DNA from: an uncultured Pseudanabaenaceae cyanobacterium
Lineage (GTDB): Bacteria > Cyanobacteriota > Cyanobacteriia > PCC-9006 > JAAUQQ01
Direction: 5' to 3'
DNA length: 19,665 nt
NCBI GenBank assembly: GCA_938015405.1
Contig: CALLPZ010000388.1
Location: 1 to 19,665, forward strand
Below, piece after piece: positions 8,111 through 15,833 of this stretch (the stretch's first letter is position 1; every line of letters starts with the position of its first letter). Under the pieces are notes generated by a model. That model saw only the letters and a list, made by a program, of their open reading frames with translations, was not told the origin of the DNA and did no database searches. The translations under genes were made by a program, and so were the position numbers.

Positions 8111-8135
8111 TCAAAAGGGTCAAAAGGCGTCAAAG
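8111..8135 (+). promoter_or_regulatory. Triple direct repeat TCAAAAGG upstream of gap2
   Basis: TCAAAAGG at 8111-8118 and 8120-8127 is followed by the shorter TCAAAG at 8130-8135, giving a period of 9-10 bp. Repeats phased near one helical turn are typical of binding sites for response regulators and similar factors. The array lies about 120-140 bp before the gap2 start. The first copy also forms a small CCCT/AGGG hairpin with the preceding C-run. Confidence 0.35.
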
Positions 8136-8201
8136 CTGGGGTCCCATAGGAAATTCAGAGATTTTCAGTCAAGGATGGGGATCGTTTATGAGATATAGTT
8201 A

Positions 8202-8223
8202 TGTAAATCAATGAGTATTTACA
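8202..8223. promoter_or_regulatory. Dyad TGTAAAT-N8-ATTTACA upstream of gap2
   Basis: TGTAAAT (8202-8208) and ATTTACA (8217-8223) are a perfect 7-bp inverted repeat with an 8-bp spacer, ending 29 bp before the gap2 start. A -10-like TATAGT lies at 8194-8199. Each arm resembles the TTTACA core of the HLR1 half-site bound by RpaB in cyanobacteria. HLR1 is a direct repeat, however, so the match is only partial. It could instead be an operator overlapping the start of transcription. Confidence 0.4.
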
Positions 8224-8252
8224 CCTGTCGTTTCTAGAAGGGGGATGTCGCA

Positions 8253-9260
8253 GTGATTCGAGTCGCGATTAATGGTTTTGGACGTATTGGTAGAAACTTC
8301 CTGCGCTGCTGGCTCCAGCGTGAGAACAGCAACATAGACATTGTTGGTATTAACAACACGTCCGAGCCTTCCACCGCTGCGCACCTGCTTAAGTATGATT
8401 CGCTGCTGGGTCGCTTGGATGCTGATATCCATGCTGACAAAACAGCGATGACCATTGATGGCCGCACCATCAAATGTGTTTCTGACCGTAACCCTCTCAA
8501 CATGCCTTGGAAAGAGTGGGAAGTAGATTTGGTAATCGAATCTACTGGCGTATTTGTTACCGAGGAAGGTGCAGGTAAGCACATTCAAGCCGGTGCGAAG
8601 AAAGTTCTAATCACTGCACCTGGCAAAGGTGGCAACGTTGCCACTTATGTCATGGGCGTTAACGACGGTGAGTTCGACAAGAACGCCAAAATCCTCAGTA
8701 ACGCAAGCTGCACAACCAATTGCCTCGCCCCTGTGGTTAAGGTGCTTCATGAGAACTTTGGCATTGTCAAAGGCACCATGACGACGACCCACAGCTACAC
8801 TGGCGACCAGCGTTTGCTGGATGCTAGCCACCGCGACCCTCGCCGCGCTCGCGCAGCTGCAGTGAACATTGTTCCTACTACTACTGGTGCTGCAAAAGCA
8901 GTTGCCTTGGTCATCCCCGAGATGAAGGGCAAGTTAAACGGTATTGCACTACGTGTACCCACCCCCAACGTTTCTATCGTTGACTTGGTTGCTGAAGTTG
9001 CAAAGCCCACCATCACCGAGCAGGTGAATGATGCTTTCAAGAAGGCTTCCGAGACCACAATGAAAGGCATTTTGGGCTACACCGAAGAGCCTTTGGTCTC
9101 CATTGACTACCGTGGCATGGATGATTCCTGCATGCTCGACTCCAGCCTGACCTTGGTCATGGATGGCAACATGGTTAAAGTTGTTGCTTGGTACGATAAC
9201 GAGTGGGGCTATAGCCAGCGCGTTCTCGACCTGGCTGAGCTGGTTTCTACCAACTGGTAA
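8253..9260 (+). CDS. gap2: Glyceraldehyde-3-phosphate dehydrogenase, NAD(P)-type (Calvin cycle)
   Basis: Gap2 reduces 1,3-bisphosphoglycerate to glyceraldehyde-3-phosphate in the Calvin cycle and can also act in gluconeogenesis. The 335-aa protein has the dinucleotide motif NGFGRIGRN (7-15), active-site Cys153 in SNASCTTNC and His180 in TTTHSYT. Cofactor residues fit the photosynthetic NADP-accepting type. The loop after the second strand reads INNTSE, with Thr where NAD-specific enzymes have Leu, and DASHRD has Ser where they have Pro188. The start is GTG at 8253, with a strong AAGGGGG Shine-Dalgarno at 8239-8245. The N-terminus [10 protein letters not shown] matches known cyanobacterial Gap2. 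Operator-like repeats lie upstream and a strong terminator downstream, so the gene is probably monocistronic. It diverges from murC. Confidence 0.98.
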   Translation: MIRVAINGFGRIGRNFLRCWLQRENSNIDIVGINNTSEPSTAAHLLKYDSLLGRLDADIHADKTAMTIDGRTIKCVSDRNPLNMPWKEWEVDLVIESTGVFVTEEGAGKHIQAGAKKVLITAPGKGGNVATYVMGVNDGEFDKNAKILSNASCTTNCLAPVVKVLHENFGIVKGTMTTTHSYTGDQRLLDASHRDPRRARAAAVNIVPTTTGAAKAVALVIPEMKGKLNGIALRVPTPNVSIVDLVAEVAKPTITEQVNDAFKKASETTMKGILGYTEEPLVSIDYRGMDDSCMLDSSLTLVMDGNMVKVVAWYDNEWGYSQRVLDLAELVSTNW

Positions 9261-9294
9261 GAACGGCATAGAGCCTCGAGTCTAATTGATGAAG

Positions 9295-9331
9295 AGCGGG
9301 AGCACCGATGATATCGGTGCTCCCGCTTTTT
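9295..9331 (+). terminator. Intrinsic terminator of gap2
   Basis: A perfect 15-bp stem, AGCGGGAGCACCGAT (9295-9309) with ATCGGTGCTCCCGCT (9313-9327), is followed by a T-run reaching 9331. It begins 35 bp after the gap2 stop and ends 2 bp before the thiL stop on the other strand. On the minus strand the stem is followed only by CTTC, so it works mainly rightward. Confidence 0.93.
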
Positions 9332-9333
9332 GG

Positions 9334-10413
9334 TTAGTCGGATGTTTCAGAAAAGTGCTGAAAGCCTTGCTCAAGAGAGAGAGACTGCACCAAGCCATTC
9401 TCTCGAATCAATGAAATGCCCAATTCTGACGTAATTTCTCCAATCATCACAGTTCCAAGGGAAGACTCTGCGCAAACCTTAGCTGCGAGACCGGGGGCCA
9501 TGCAAAGCACTAGCTCAAAGTCCTCCCCTCCGTAAAGCGCCCAGTCCAACGCGAGTTCTGGCCAAGGTTTAAGTGACTCAGGTATCGGGATCTTTGCAGC
9601 CTCTACTTTTGCTCCGACATGGCTGGCTCTACAGAGCTGTAACAGAGCATCAGCTAGACCGTCACTGCTATCTATAGCACTGGCACGGTGGCGGCCCAAA
9701 GAGCCAACGAGACCACCAAGGTTCATCAATCTCAAGCGTTTCACATCTCTAACCCAATCCAAACGAGGCTGGGGGTATTGATGCTGACGAACCAATTCAT
9801 CTCGGGCTAATAGGGGCAAAGCATCAAGAGCTTCCCCCCAAGCATCAACCTGTTCGAGTAGCAGCGCTAAGCCAGCTCGCGAACCGCCGTGGCTCCCAGT
9901 AACCACAATGGCATCACCGACCTGAGCAGTACTGCGTTGCCAAGCCTGGCTCGGCTTCACCTGCCCCAGCGCGGTAATCGCGATCGCCCGATGCTCAGAT
10001 CTACAAACATCCCCACCCACAATTGCCAGATCATGGGGAGCTAAACAATCCATCATGCCCCAATACAGCTGCTGCACCCATTCCACAGAACAACTTGGGG
10101 GCAACGATAGTCCAACGGTAATGCCTAAACCACTCGCCCCCATGGCAGCGAGATCTGACAAATTGGCTGCCGCTGCACGCCAGCCCACGGAATGGGGAGG
10201 GGTTGTGCGATCGCTAAAATGTACGCCATCTACCAACACATCCGTCGTCACAACAAGCTGATAGCCTGTCGCAGGCGTGAGTAGCGCTGCATCATCTCCG
10301 ATCACATCAGCAGGACAGTAGGATTGCAGCAGCTTCAACAATCCCTGTTCGCCCAACTCTGCAATTGTTCGGCCAGAATCCAAAGGTGTTCCCATATTTG
10401 GGGTTAGAACCAT
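9334..10413 (-). CDS. thiL: Thiamine-monophosphate kinase
   Basis: ThiL phosphorylates thiamine monophosphate with ATP to form thiamine diphosphate, the active cofactor, in the cytosol. The 359-aa protein shows the family's metal/nucleotide motif IGDDAALL at 38-45, TTDVLVDGVHF at 56-66, and GWRAAAANLSDLAAMG at 77-92. The second-half motifs are IDSSDGLADAL and YGGEDFELV. These place it in the PurM/ThiL ATP-binding superfamily. The ATG at 10413 is used. An ATG six codons further in (10395, MGTPLDSG) is an alternative and would remove a non-conserved tip. A HIP1 octamer lies directly upstream (10415-10422). The gene follows the cyclophilin gene on the same strand but is separated from it by a large terminator, so it probably has its own promoter. 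Confidence 0.95.
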   Translation of the reverse strand: MVLTPNMGTPLDSGRTIAELGEQGLLKLLQSYCPADVIGDDAALLTPATGYQLVVTTDVLVDGVHFSDRTTPPHSVGWRAAAANLSDLAAMGASGLGITVGLSLPPSCSVEWVQQLYWGMMDCLAPHDLAIVGGDVCRSEHRAIAITALGQVKPSQAWQRSTAQVGDAIVVTGSHGGSRAGLALLLEQVDAWGEALDALPLLARDELVRQHQYPQPRLDWVRDVKRLRLMNLGGLVGSLGRHRASAIDSSDGLADALLQLCRASHVGAKVEAAKIPIPESLKPWPELALDWALYGGEDFELVLCMAPGLAAKVCAESSLGTVMIGEITSELGISLIRENGLVQSLSLEQGFQHFSETSD

Positions 10414-10495
10414 GGCGATCGCTTGTTCAGCTCCAATCGCTTACCAATAACAATGTCGCAGAATGCACCGGGGCTAGAAGCCTTCAATCAACAAC

Positions 10496-10570
10496 AAAAA
10501 AGGTAACTGGATAATCAAGTCAGAGGGACAAGCTTGTACCCAAGTCAGACTGATTATTGGTCCAGTTACC
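10496..10570 (-). terminator. Large intrinsic terminator after the cyclophilin gene
   Basis: GGTAACTGG (10502-10510) pairs with CCAGTTACC (10562-10570), and just inside TAATCA pairs with TGATTA. AGTC/GAC then extends the stem after a small bulge, and an ACAAG/CTTGT sub-hairpin sits near the tip. On the minus strand the stem runs straight into TTTTTTG, the mark of a rho-independent terminator. The tall, interrupted 69-nt stem is larger than usual. It begins 37 bp after the cyclophilin stop. Confidence 0.75.
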
Positions 10571-10607
10571 CAACGGAGTTCATCTGTTTAGAACAGAAAC
10601 GACTGGC

Positions 10608-11750
10608 CTAGGAGGCTTTCACCAAATTTTCGGCTCCGTCAATCACCTTAGCAGAAACAATTTTGTCTCCCGCAATCATTTCCTTCAGGACATTCTCGCC
10701 ATCAATCACATAACCAAAGGCAGCATAGCGACCATCAATTAGATTTAGACCCGCAGGTGTCATCTCTGGCTCAAACAAAAAGAAGAAGAATTGAGAAGAC
10801 CCAGCATTTACATCTTCATTCGGGCGAGCCATGCCCACCGTGCCATAGGCAGAGAACGGCAGCACAGGCAGAGAGTTGAAAAGTCCCAAATCCTCTAGGG
10901 TGTTGCCATACTCAGGCAGGGTTTCACCTTCTACACGAACCTCGAAGGGGATATTGCGCTGCTGCTTCGTTTTCGGATCAATAAAGCCATCTGCCGAACC
11001 TTCAGGCTCACCCGCTTGGAGCACATAGGATTCATCCGCACGGGTGAAAGGCAAACCGTTGTAAAACCCCCGCTGCACCAAATCGACAAAGTTGCCCGCC
11101 GTGACAGGTGCGTTATACCCATCGGCCACTAAAGTCACATCTCCCTGAGATGTAGTTAGCAAGACCGTAGCCCGCCCTTTAAGTTGAGGGAGATTGCTAT
11201 ATTCCTCGGGAACTTCAAACGGAAAATCCCCCACCATCAATTCTTCTACTTCACCCACTTGTGCCAAAAGGCGACGGCGACTATCCCAGATAGCAGTCTT
11301 ATCTTGGGCATCCGCAGCTTCAGACAGGCTAACCAAACCTGCTTTCAGTTCCCCAACCAGGCCTTCTACTTGGCTAAGGTTGGCTTCCGGAACTGCCGCT
11401 AGAACCTTATCTCCACGCAGCGTCAAATTCTTTTCAGCCTGTTTAGCATGGCGTTTGATGGAATTCCAACGCTTGCTACCTCGCAGATCGTAGGAAATAT
11501 CTTCTATTTCCTTTTGAACCTTCCGCATTTCGGGGGAATCGATGGGCAAGGCATAGCGCAACAACGCACGACTATTCGTGACCGCATCCCCAGGCGGCAA
11601 ATTTGCGAGACTCTCCTGGGGCATTGCAAATAGCCCCATCGCCAAAATCAGAGCACAGGCCCAAGGGGTGAATCTCTGGGAAAGCAAAGGACTGGCCACC
11701 CAACGTCGGCGAACAGCAGCAAGGGAGAAGCGGCGAAGGGCTAAGAGCAT
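10608..11750 (-). CDS. CYP38/TLP40-like lumenal cyclophilin
   Basis: This 380-aa protein has the layout of plant CYP38/TLP40, which is needed for photosystem II assembly in the thylakoid lumen. A basic start and hydrophobic core (about 30-43) form a signal peptide likely cut after SLA near residue 49. A helical, PsbQ-like domain follows (about 55-175), then a divergent cyclophilin domain from about 192. In that domain GNFVDLVQRGFYNGLPFTR aligns with the usual FHR region. The Arg at 237 is kept but the His is Thr, and the FIQGGDP block reads YVLQAGEP, so isomerase activity may be weak, as reported for CYP38. The ATG at 11750 is used. The basic N-terminus is long for a signal peptide, so a later start is possible. 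The gene diverges from efp with a 234-bp spacer. Confidence 0.92.
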   Translation of the reverse strand: MLLALRRFSLAAVRRRWVASPLLSQRFTPWACALILAMGLFAMPQESLANLPPGDAVTNSRALLRYALPIDSPEMRKVQKEIEDISYDLRGSKRWNSIKRHAKQAEKNLTLRGDKVLAAVPEANLSQVEGLVGELKAGLVSLSEAADAQDKTAIWDSRRRLLAQVGEVEELMVGDFPFEVPEEYSNLPQLKGRATVLLTTSQGDVTLVADGYNAPVTAGNFVDLVQRGFYNGLPFTRADESYVLQAGEPEGSADGFIDPKTKQQRNIPFEVRVEGETLPEYGNTLEDLGLFNSLPVLPFSAYGTVGMARPNEDVNAGSSQFFFFLFEPEMTPAGLNLIDGRYAAFGYVIDGENVLKEMIAGDKIVSAKVIDGAENLVKAS

Positions 11751-11984
11751 GACGGTATTAAGAACCAGTTACGATGGCGAAGACGGAATAATTTTTTAAG
11801 ATTCGGCAAACTGCGATGACAGGACACAGTAGTGCCAAGCATCCTAAGTCTCATCTTGCCATAGGATCTCCGAGGAATGGGAACAAGCCACCTGTAAAGA
11901 AGTGACCTTCCAGCCAAGGCCATAAAATCCCGCCAGTGGGCGGTAAAATGGGGTGCTGACGATTCTGCAGAAACTCCTAAGACC
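11751..11984. promoter_or_regulatory. Divergent promoter region of cyclophilin and efp genes
   Basis: This 234-bp spacer must hold promoters for both genes. Two TAAAAT hexamers, near 11922-11927 and 11944-11949 on the plus strand, are candidate -10 boxes for efp. They flank a GC-rich hairpin CCGCC/GGCGG at about 11931-11944. No good -35 box is seen for either, so the exact promoter cannot be fixed. Confidence 0.35.
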
Positions 11985-12545
11985 ATGATTTCTAGTAACG
12001 ATTTTCGGACCGGCACCACCATCGAGATTGACGGCGGCGTTTGGAAAGTGGTCGAGTTTTTGCACGTCAAACCTGGCAAAGGCTCTGCGTTCGTGCGTAC
12101 GAAGCTGAAAAATGCCCAAACAGGTAGCGTGGTAGAGAAAACTTTCCGTGCAGGTGAAAGTGTCACCCAAGCCGTAATCGAAAAGAACGTCATGCAGCAT
12201 ACCTATAAGGACGGAGAGGACTTCGTCTTTATGGATATGGAAACCTACGATGAAACTCGCTTAGGGGAGAAGCAGATCGGTGAGCGTGTGAAGTATCTCA
12301 AAGATGGCATGGAGGTGAACGTGATCACCTGGAATGAAAAAGTCATTGAAGTTGAGTTGCCCAACTCGGTTGTGTTGGAAGTAACCCAAACCGATCCGGG
12401 TCTGAAAGGGGATACTGCAACGGGTGGAACCAAGCCTGCCATCGTCGAAACCGGAGCCCAAGTCATGGTGCCCCTGTTTATCACCGTTGGTGAAAAAATC
12501 AAGATTGATACTCGCAGCGACTCCTATCTGGGTCGTGAATCCTAA
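11985..12545 (+). CDS. efp: Translation elongation factor P
   Basis: EF-P binds between the ribosomal P and E sites and relieves stalling at polyproline stretches. The 186-aa length and three-domain beta-barrel layout are typical. Domain I begins [10 protein letters not shown] and carries the tip loop [14 protein letters not shown]. The loop residue is Lys32, not the Arg used by the EarP-rhamnosylation type. The C-terminal domain ends with the family signature [12 protein letters not shown] at about 173-184. The ATG at 11985 is the only sensible start. The downstream neighbour is accB. This efp-accB order is common in bacteria, including cyanobacteria, and suggests an operon, although a 201-bp spacer lies between. 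Confidence 0.98.
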   Translation: MISSNDFRTGTTIEIDGGVWKVVEFLHVKPGKGSAFVRTKLKNAQTGSVVEKTFRAGESVTQAVIEKNVMQHTYKDGEDFVFMDMETYDETRLGEKQIGERVKYLKDGMEVNVITWNEKVIEVELPNSVVLEVTQTDPGLKGDTATGGTKPAIVETGAQVMVPLFITVGEKIKIDTRSDSYLGRES

Positions 12546-12746
12546 ACTCCTCATGGAGAAACAACGGGGCCATCGGTTTCCTGCGAGGGCCCTCCCATAA
12601 AATCATCATTTACGCCAAGAATTCGGTAGCGAGCACCGCCCAGCGGTGAGTATTATCTCTCAGGTAAACCTCTAAGAGGTGGAGGCAATTCCTAGCCGTT
12701 TTCCAAGCGATCTTTCCTTTTTGAGCAAATCACCGGGGCCACCACT
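12546..12746 (+). other. Spacer between efp and accB with two short hairpins
   Basis: This 201-bp spacer has no gene. It holds CACCGC/GCGGTG (12634-12648, loop CCA) and ACCTCT/AGAGGT (12668-12680). Neither is followed by a T-run, so they do not look like terminators. They could be processing stems or part of the accB leader. A TCTTTCCTTTTT pyrimidine tract follows at about 12710-12721. Confidence 0.45.
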
Positions 12747-13265
12747 GTGCAATTAGATCTAGACCAGCTAAGAGAGCTTCTCGCCTCCCTCAATCAGACC
12801 GACATTTCGGAACTGAACCTCAAGGGCGAAAACTTTGAGCTAGTCGTGCGCCGCGGTCCAGACGGCAATAGTCAAGCTGCGATTACTCAACAGGGACAGC
12901 AGCCTGCCATAGCCCCGATGATGCAGCCCATGCAGCAGCCAGTCATGATGGCTGCTCCCCAAATGCAGGCTGCACCTGCTGCTCCAGCACCTGAGCCTGT
13001 TGCTCCCCCTAGCAGCACACAAAATTGGGTAGAAATTAAGTCCCCCATGGTAGGCACCTTCTACCGCGCGCCCGCTCCTGGGGAACCCAACTTTGTCAAC
13101 GTTGGTGACAAGATCACAAACGGTCAAGCTGTTTGCATCCTCGAAGCCATGAAGCTCATGAATGAGTTAGAAGCTGAGGTCAGCGGCGAGGTCATTGAGA
13201 TCTTGGTCGAGAATGGTCAACCTGTAGAGTTCGACCAACCTCTAATGCGAGTGAAGCCTGCCTAA
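12747..13265 (+). CDS. accB: Biotin carboxyl carrier protein of acetyl-CoA carboxylase
   Basis: AccB carries CO2 on biotin between the biotin carboxylase and carboxyltransferase subunits of acetyl-CoA carboxylase, the first step of fatty-acid synthesis. The 172-aa protein has a conserved N-terminal segment (1-37) and a Pro/Ala/Met/Gln-rich flexible linker (about 44-92). A biotinyl domain (93-172) follows, with the biotin site EAMKLMNE and acceptor Lys136. It starts with GTG at 12747, giving [12 protein letters not shown]. There is no strong Shine-Dalgarno nearby. Its TAA stop shares one base with the ATG of the next gene (TAATG), which points to translational coupling. The gene lies downstream of efp, as in many bacteria. 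Confidence 0.97.
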   Translation: MQLDLDQLRELLASLNQTDISELNLKGENFELVVRRGPDGNSQAAITQQGQQPAIAPMMQPMQQPVMMAAPQMQAAPAAPAPEPVAPPSSTQNWVEIKSPMVGTFYRAPAPGEPNFVNVGDKITNGQAVCILEAMKLMNELEAEVSGEVIEILVENGQPVEFDQPLMRVKPA

Positions 13266-14287
13266 TGGTGGATCCGTTGCCAGGGAAATCTCACTTATCC
13301 CGGCCCCGCGGTTTCGCCTTGGGACCCAATCGCGGTCGAAATTATTTCAGAGGAGCTTTGGGGCGATCGCGTTTATCGGTCCCTTGGCTCCTTTCTGTTA
13401 TTTGCCTCTGCCTCGTCCTACTGACGACCTGGCAAGCGGTGTTCGAAGGCTCCAACATTGCCCAAGCAACGAGCTCCGGAGCCAAAACGGAACAAGCTAA
13501 CCTCGAACAGACTTCAGAGATAGAAGCAACACCGCTCCCACCCATCACCCTAGGATTAGCAGCTCCCATTGGCACTGAAGCCTTGGGGAATGAGTTTTTG
13601 CGCTTAGGAGCGAGCGATCGCCTATTAGATCGAGAAGTCGGTGAGCGAGTTCGAAGTTTCTGGCCCCTGCGAGAACTATTACTCGCCTTCAATCGTGACT
13701 TCAGAGCAACGGATACCCCCCTAACGCTAGAACTGAGCACCTGCTCAGGCTCAGATGGTACGTTTGCACCTATCCCGACCCAACCTTCCCAATCGCTTCA
13801 CCTATGCTATGACCTGCTACAGAGCATGGATGATTACGCCGATGACCTCAGTGGCTCCCTAACCGAGCAACACCTGGCAGTCTTGGATATGTTGTACTTC
13901 ATGGTGACCCGTGAATTAAGCCGCTTCATCCTGGCAGAAGCAGCTATCCCTTCAAACGTCATAGCTACCCAGGGAAAGTCCCATGCAGCTGCGGTTACTG
14001 CCCTAGCAGAGCTATCCCCAGAAGCAGCCTTGGATCAACTCACTGCTCAGCTCCCCAAACTCCTCAAGCTTCAGCAGCAAAGCATTATCCTGTCGGGCAC
14101 CCAATGGCTCTTTAACCAAGGCCATCCTCTACTCAGCCCCGAGCAATTGCAAAGTTGGACCGGGCAAGCCATGACCCTGGATAACTATCAGGCCCTCATC
14201 TGTACAGCTGAGACATTGCAGCCCCAAAACTTTCCCTTTCTCGACAGAGAACTTCCCACTGAGTTTGCCCTGGAGAATTGCCCCTAG
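13265..14287 (+). CDS. Membrane-anchored DUF4344-like protein lacking the HExxH zinc site
   Basis: The 340-aa protein has a basic N-terminus, one hydrophobic segment at about 38-56 (signal anchor or uncleaved signal) and a Ser/Thr/Glu-rich linker to about 90. A domain of about 250 residues follows. From memory, its order of motifs resembles DUF4344 putative metallopeptidases. PLTLELSTCSGSDGTFAP (152-169) resembles the conserved Cys-Gly region, LHLCYDLL (178-185) the usual TLCYELL, and YFMVTRELSRFIL (211-223) sits where the family has the zinc site HELGH. Here both His are Arg (RELSR, 216-220), so zinc binding and catalysis should be lost. The start overlaps the accB stop by one base, which suggests coupled translation. 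It converges on murF. The family link is by eye and the role is unknown. Confidence 0.7.
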   Translation: MVDPLPGKSHLSRPRGFALGPNRGRNYFRGALGRSRLSVPWLLSVICLCLVLLTTWQAVFEGSNIAQATSSGAKTEQANLEQTSEIEATPLPPITLGLAAPIGTEALGNEFLRLGASDRLLDREVGERVRSFWPLRELLLAFNRDFRATDTPLTLELSTCSGSDGTFAPIPTQPSQSLHLCYDLLQSMDDYADDLSGSLTEQHLAVLDMLYFMVTRELSRFILAEAAIPSNVIATQGKSHAAAVTALAELSPEAALDQLTAQLPKLLKLQQQSIILSGTQWLFNQGHPLLSPEQLQSWTGQAMTLDNYQALICTAETLQPQNFPFLDRELPTEFALENCP

Positions 14288-14300
14288 AAGCGCTCTGGTC

Positions 14301-15671
14301 TCAACTCCAATGGTTTTTGAGTTGTTCAACCACTTTATCTAGGGCAACCGCTCGAGAGGCCTTGAAGAGAATGCGATCGCCATCCTTTCCCTCTAACTTC
14401 AAATAGTCGACCAAAGAATCAGCCCGTTCAAAAGCCTGAACCTTCACACCAGCAGCTCCCTCTGCCAATGCCGCTGCCTCTGCCGGGTCTGCTAAGGTCA
14501 ACAGCAAATCAATCCCCTGCTGGGCCACCACTTGGCCAACCTGCCGATGCAAGCGAACGGAATGTTCACCGAGTTCCTTCATCGTCCCGAGGACAGCAAT
14601 GCGTCGCTGGCCAGTCGTTTGAGCTAGCAACTGAAGCGCCGCCGCCATGGATTCTGCTCCAGCGTTGTAGGTTTCATCCAGGAGCGCAATGCCATTCGCC
14701 AAGTCGTAACGCTGAGAACGGCCATCGGGCAGAGTCAAAGCCAAGTCTGTTAAGTCGGCCCAGTCAATACCCAGAGCTTGAGCCACCGCTAAGGCTCCGC
14801 AGAAATTCAAAGCATTATGGCGACCGGGCAACGGCAGCTTAAAACGCTGTTCTCCCACTGCCAACATCCCATCATCCAGAATCTGCCCTTGAACATCGCC
14901 TTGGTCCAGACCAAAGGTAATTGTCTCGCCAGACCAAACCTCTGCCGCAGTCTCCATCAACCGAGAGTTATCGGCATTCAGCACAGCAATACCGTCGGAC
15001 TTCAGCCCTGTCAGGAGTTCACACTTTGCCTGGGCGATCGCGGACTCAGAGCCCAAGCGCTCGATATGGGCCGTCCCCACATTCGTAATCATGGCCACAT
15101 TCGGCTCAGCGATCTGGGCCAGGAGCTCAATTTCGCCCAGCCCTCGCATGCCCATTTCAACCACGGCATAGCGATGGCTCTCATCCAATCCCAGCAAGGT
15201 TTTCGGCACCCCAATTTCATTATTGAAGTTGGCCTGGGTCTTCAGCACCTGGCCCTGGGTACCGAGAACCGCAGCAATCAGCTCCTTCATGGTGGTCTTA
15301 CCCACTGAACCTGTAACCGCCACCACAGGTCCAGCAAACTGCTGCCTCCAATAGCGTCCTAGGGCTTGGTAAGCCGCCAAGGTATCTTCCACTTGCAAAA
15401 TGCTACAGCTCAAAGCTTGGTTCAGTGCAGGTGACAAGTCAAACGCCTGATCTACCACCGCCACCGTGGCTCCCGAGGCCACAGCTGTCTCCACAAAACC
15501 ATGGCCATCAAAGCGATCGCCCCGCAATGCAATGAAGACATCACCAACAGCCAAATTGCGACTATCCGTCGAAATGGACTGGACCGGCCGCGTCCAAGAT
15601 GCGGTCGCAGTCACCAATGCATTCGCTTGGAGAATGCCGCAAATCTGGTCAGGCGTGGGCAAAACAGCCAT
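14301..15671 (-). CDS. murF: UDP-N-acetylmuramoyl-tripeptide--D-alanyl-D-alanine ligase
   Basis: MurF adds D-Ala-D-Ala to the UDP-MurNAc tripeptide with ATP, completing the cytosolic peptidoglycan precursor. The 456-aa protein is normal in length. The N-terminal substrate domain contains STDSRNLAVGDVFIALRGDRFDGHGF (34-59). The Mur-ligase P-loop VTGSVGKTTMKE lies at 119-130, and NFNNEIGVPKTLL and VVEMGMRGLGEI follow in the central domain. The C-terminal domain contains LLDETYNAG. The ATG at 15671 is used. murF stands alone here, about 7 kb from murB/murC, and its stop lies 13 bp from that of the convergent DUF4344-like gene. It carries HIP1 copies at 14373, 15034 and 15513. Confidence 0.97.
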   Translation of the reverse strand: MAVLPTPDQICGILQANALVTATASWTRPVQSISTDSRNLAVGDVFIALRGDRFDGHGFVETAVASGATVAVVDQAFDLSPALNQALSCSILQVEDTLAAYQALGRYWRQQFAGPVVAVTGSVGKTTMKELIAAVLGTQGQVLKTQANFNNEIGVPKTLLGLDESHRYAVVEMGMRGLGEIELLAQIAEPNVAMITNVGTAHIERLGSESAIAQAKCELLTGLKSDGIAVLNADNSRLMETAAEVWSGETITFGLDQGDVQGQILDDGMLAVGEQRFKLPLPGRHNALNFCGALAVAQALGIDWADLTDLALTLPDGRSQRYDLANGIALLDETYNAGAESMAAALQLLAQTTGQRRIAVLGTMKELGEHSVRLHRQVGQVVAQQGIDLLLTLADPAEAAALAEGAAGVKVQAFERADSLVDYLKLEGKDGDRILFKASRAVALDKVVEQLKNHWS

Positions 15672-15833
15672 AGGAATCAGAAAAGAACAACAAAATCAAC
15701 GTCGAGAAGAAAAAATCCGCAAAAAGTGACTTTGGTTAGCAGCTTTTTACTAGGCCCCCCAACGTATCACGGTCCGTGTGAAGCTCCGCTGAAGATTGTT
15801 TTTTCCGCGTCCTGAGGCAAGGCAAGGCTGTAT

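Larger units (their letters stand above)
7407..8252. other. Long divergent spacer between murC and gap2
   Basis: These 846 bp have no convincing gene. The ORFs of 60-70 codons that occur here start at TTG or lie over murC, and they have no family features or ribosome-binding sites. The middle part (about 7700-8100) looks AT-richer than the genes on either side. Structured items are listed separately: a G-rich hairpin in the murC leader (7440-7475), a perfect 15-bp inverted repeat (7665-7698), a triple direct repeat (8111-8135) and a dyad next to gap2 (8202-8223). Smaller hairpins are CGCTT/AAGCG at 7613-7629 and GCCG/CGGC around 7909-7921. A small RNA here is possible but not shown. Confidence 0.6.

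Noticed and set aside
15768..15778. Palindrome CACGGTCCGTG upstream of murF as a regulator site
   Set aside because: It is only 5 bp per arm with a one-base centre, and arms of that length occur by chance in a window of this size. I mention it only in the spacer entry.
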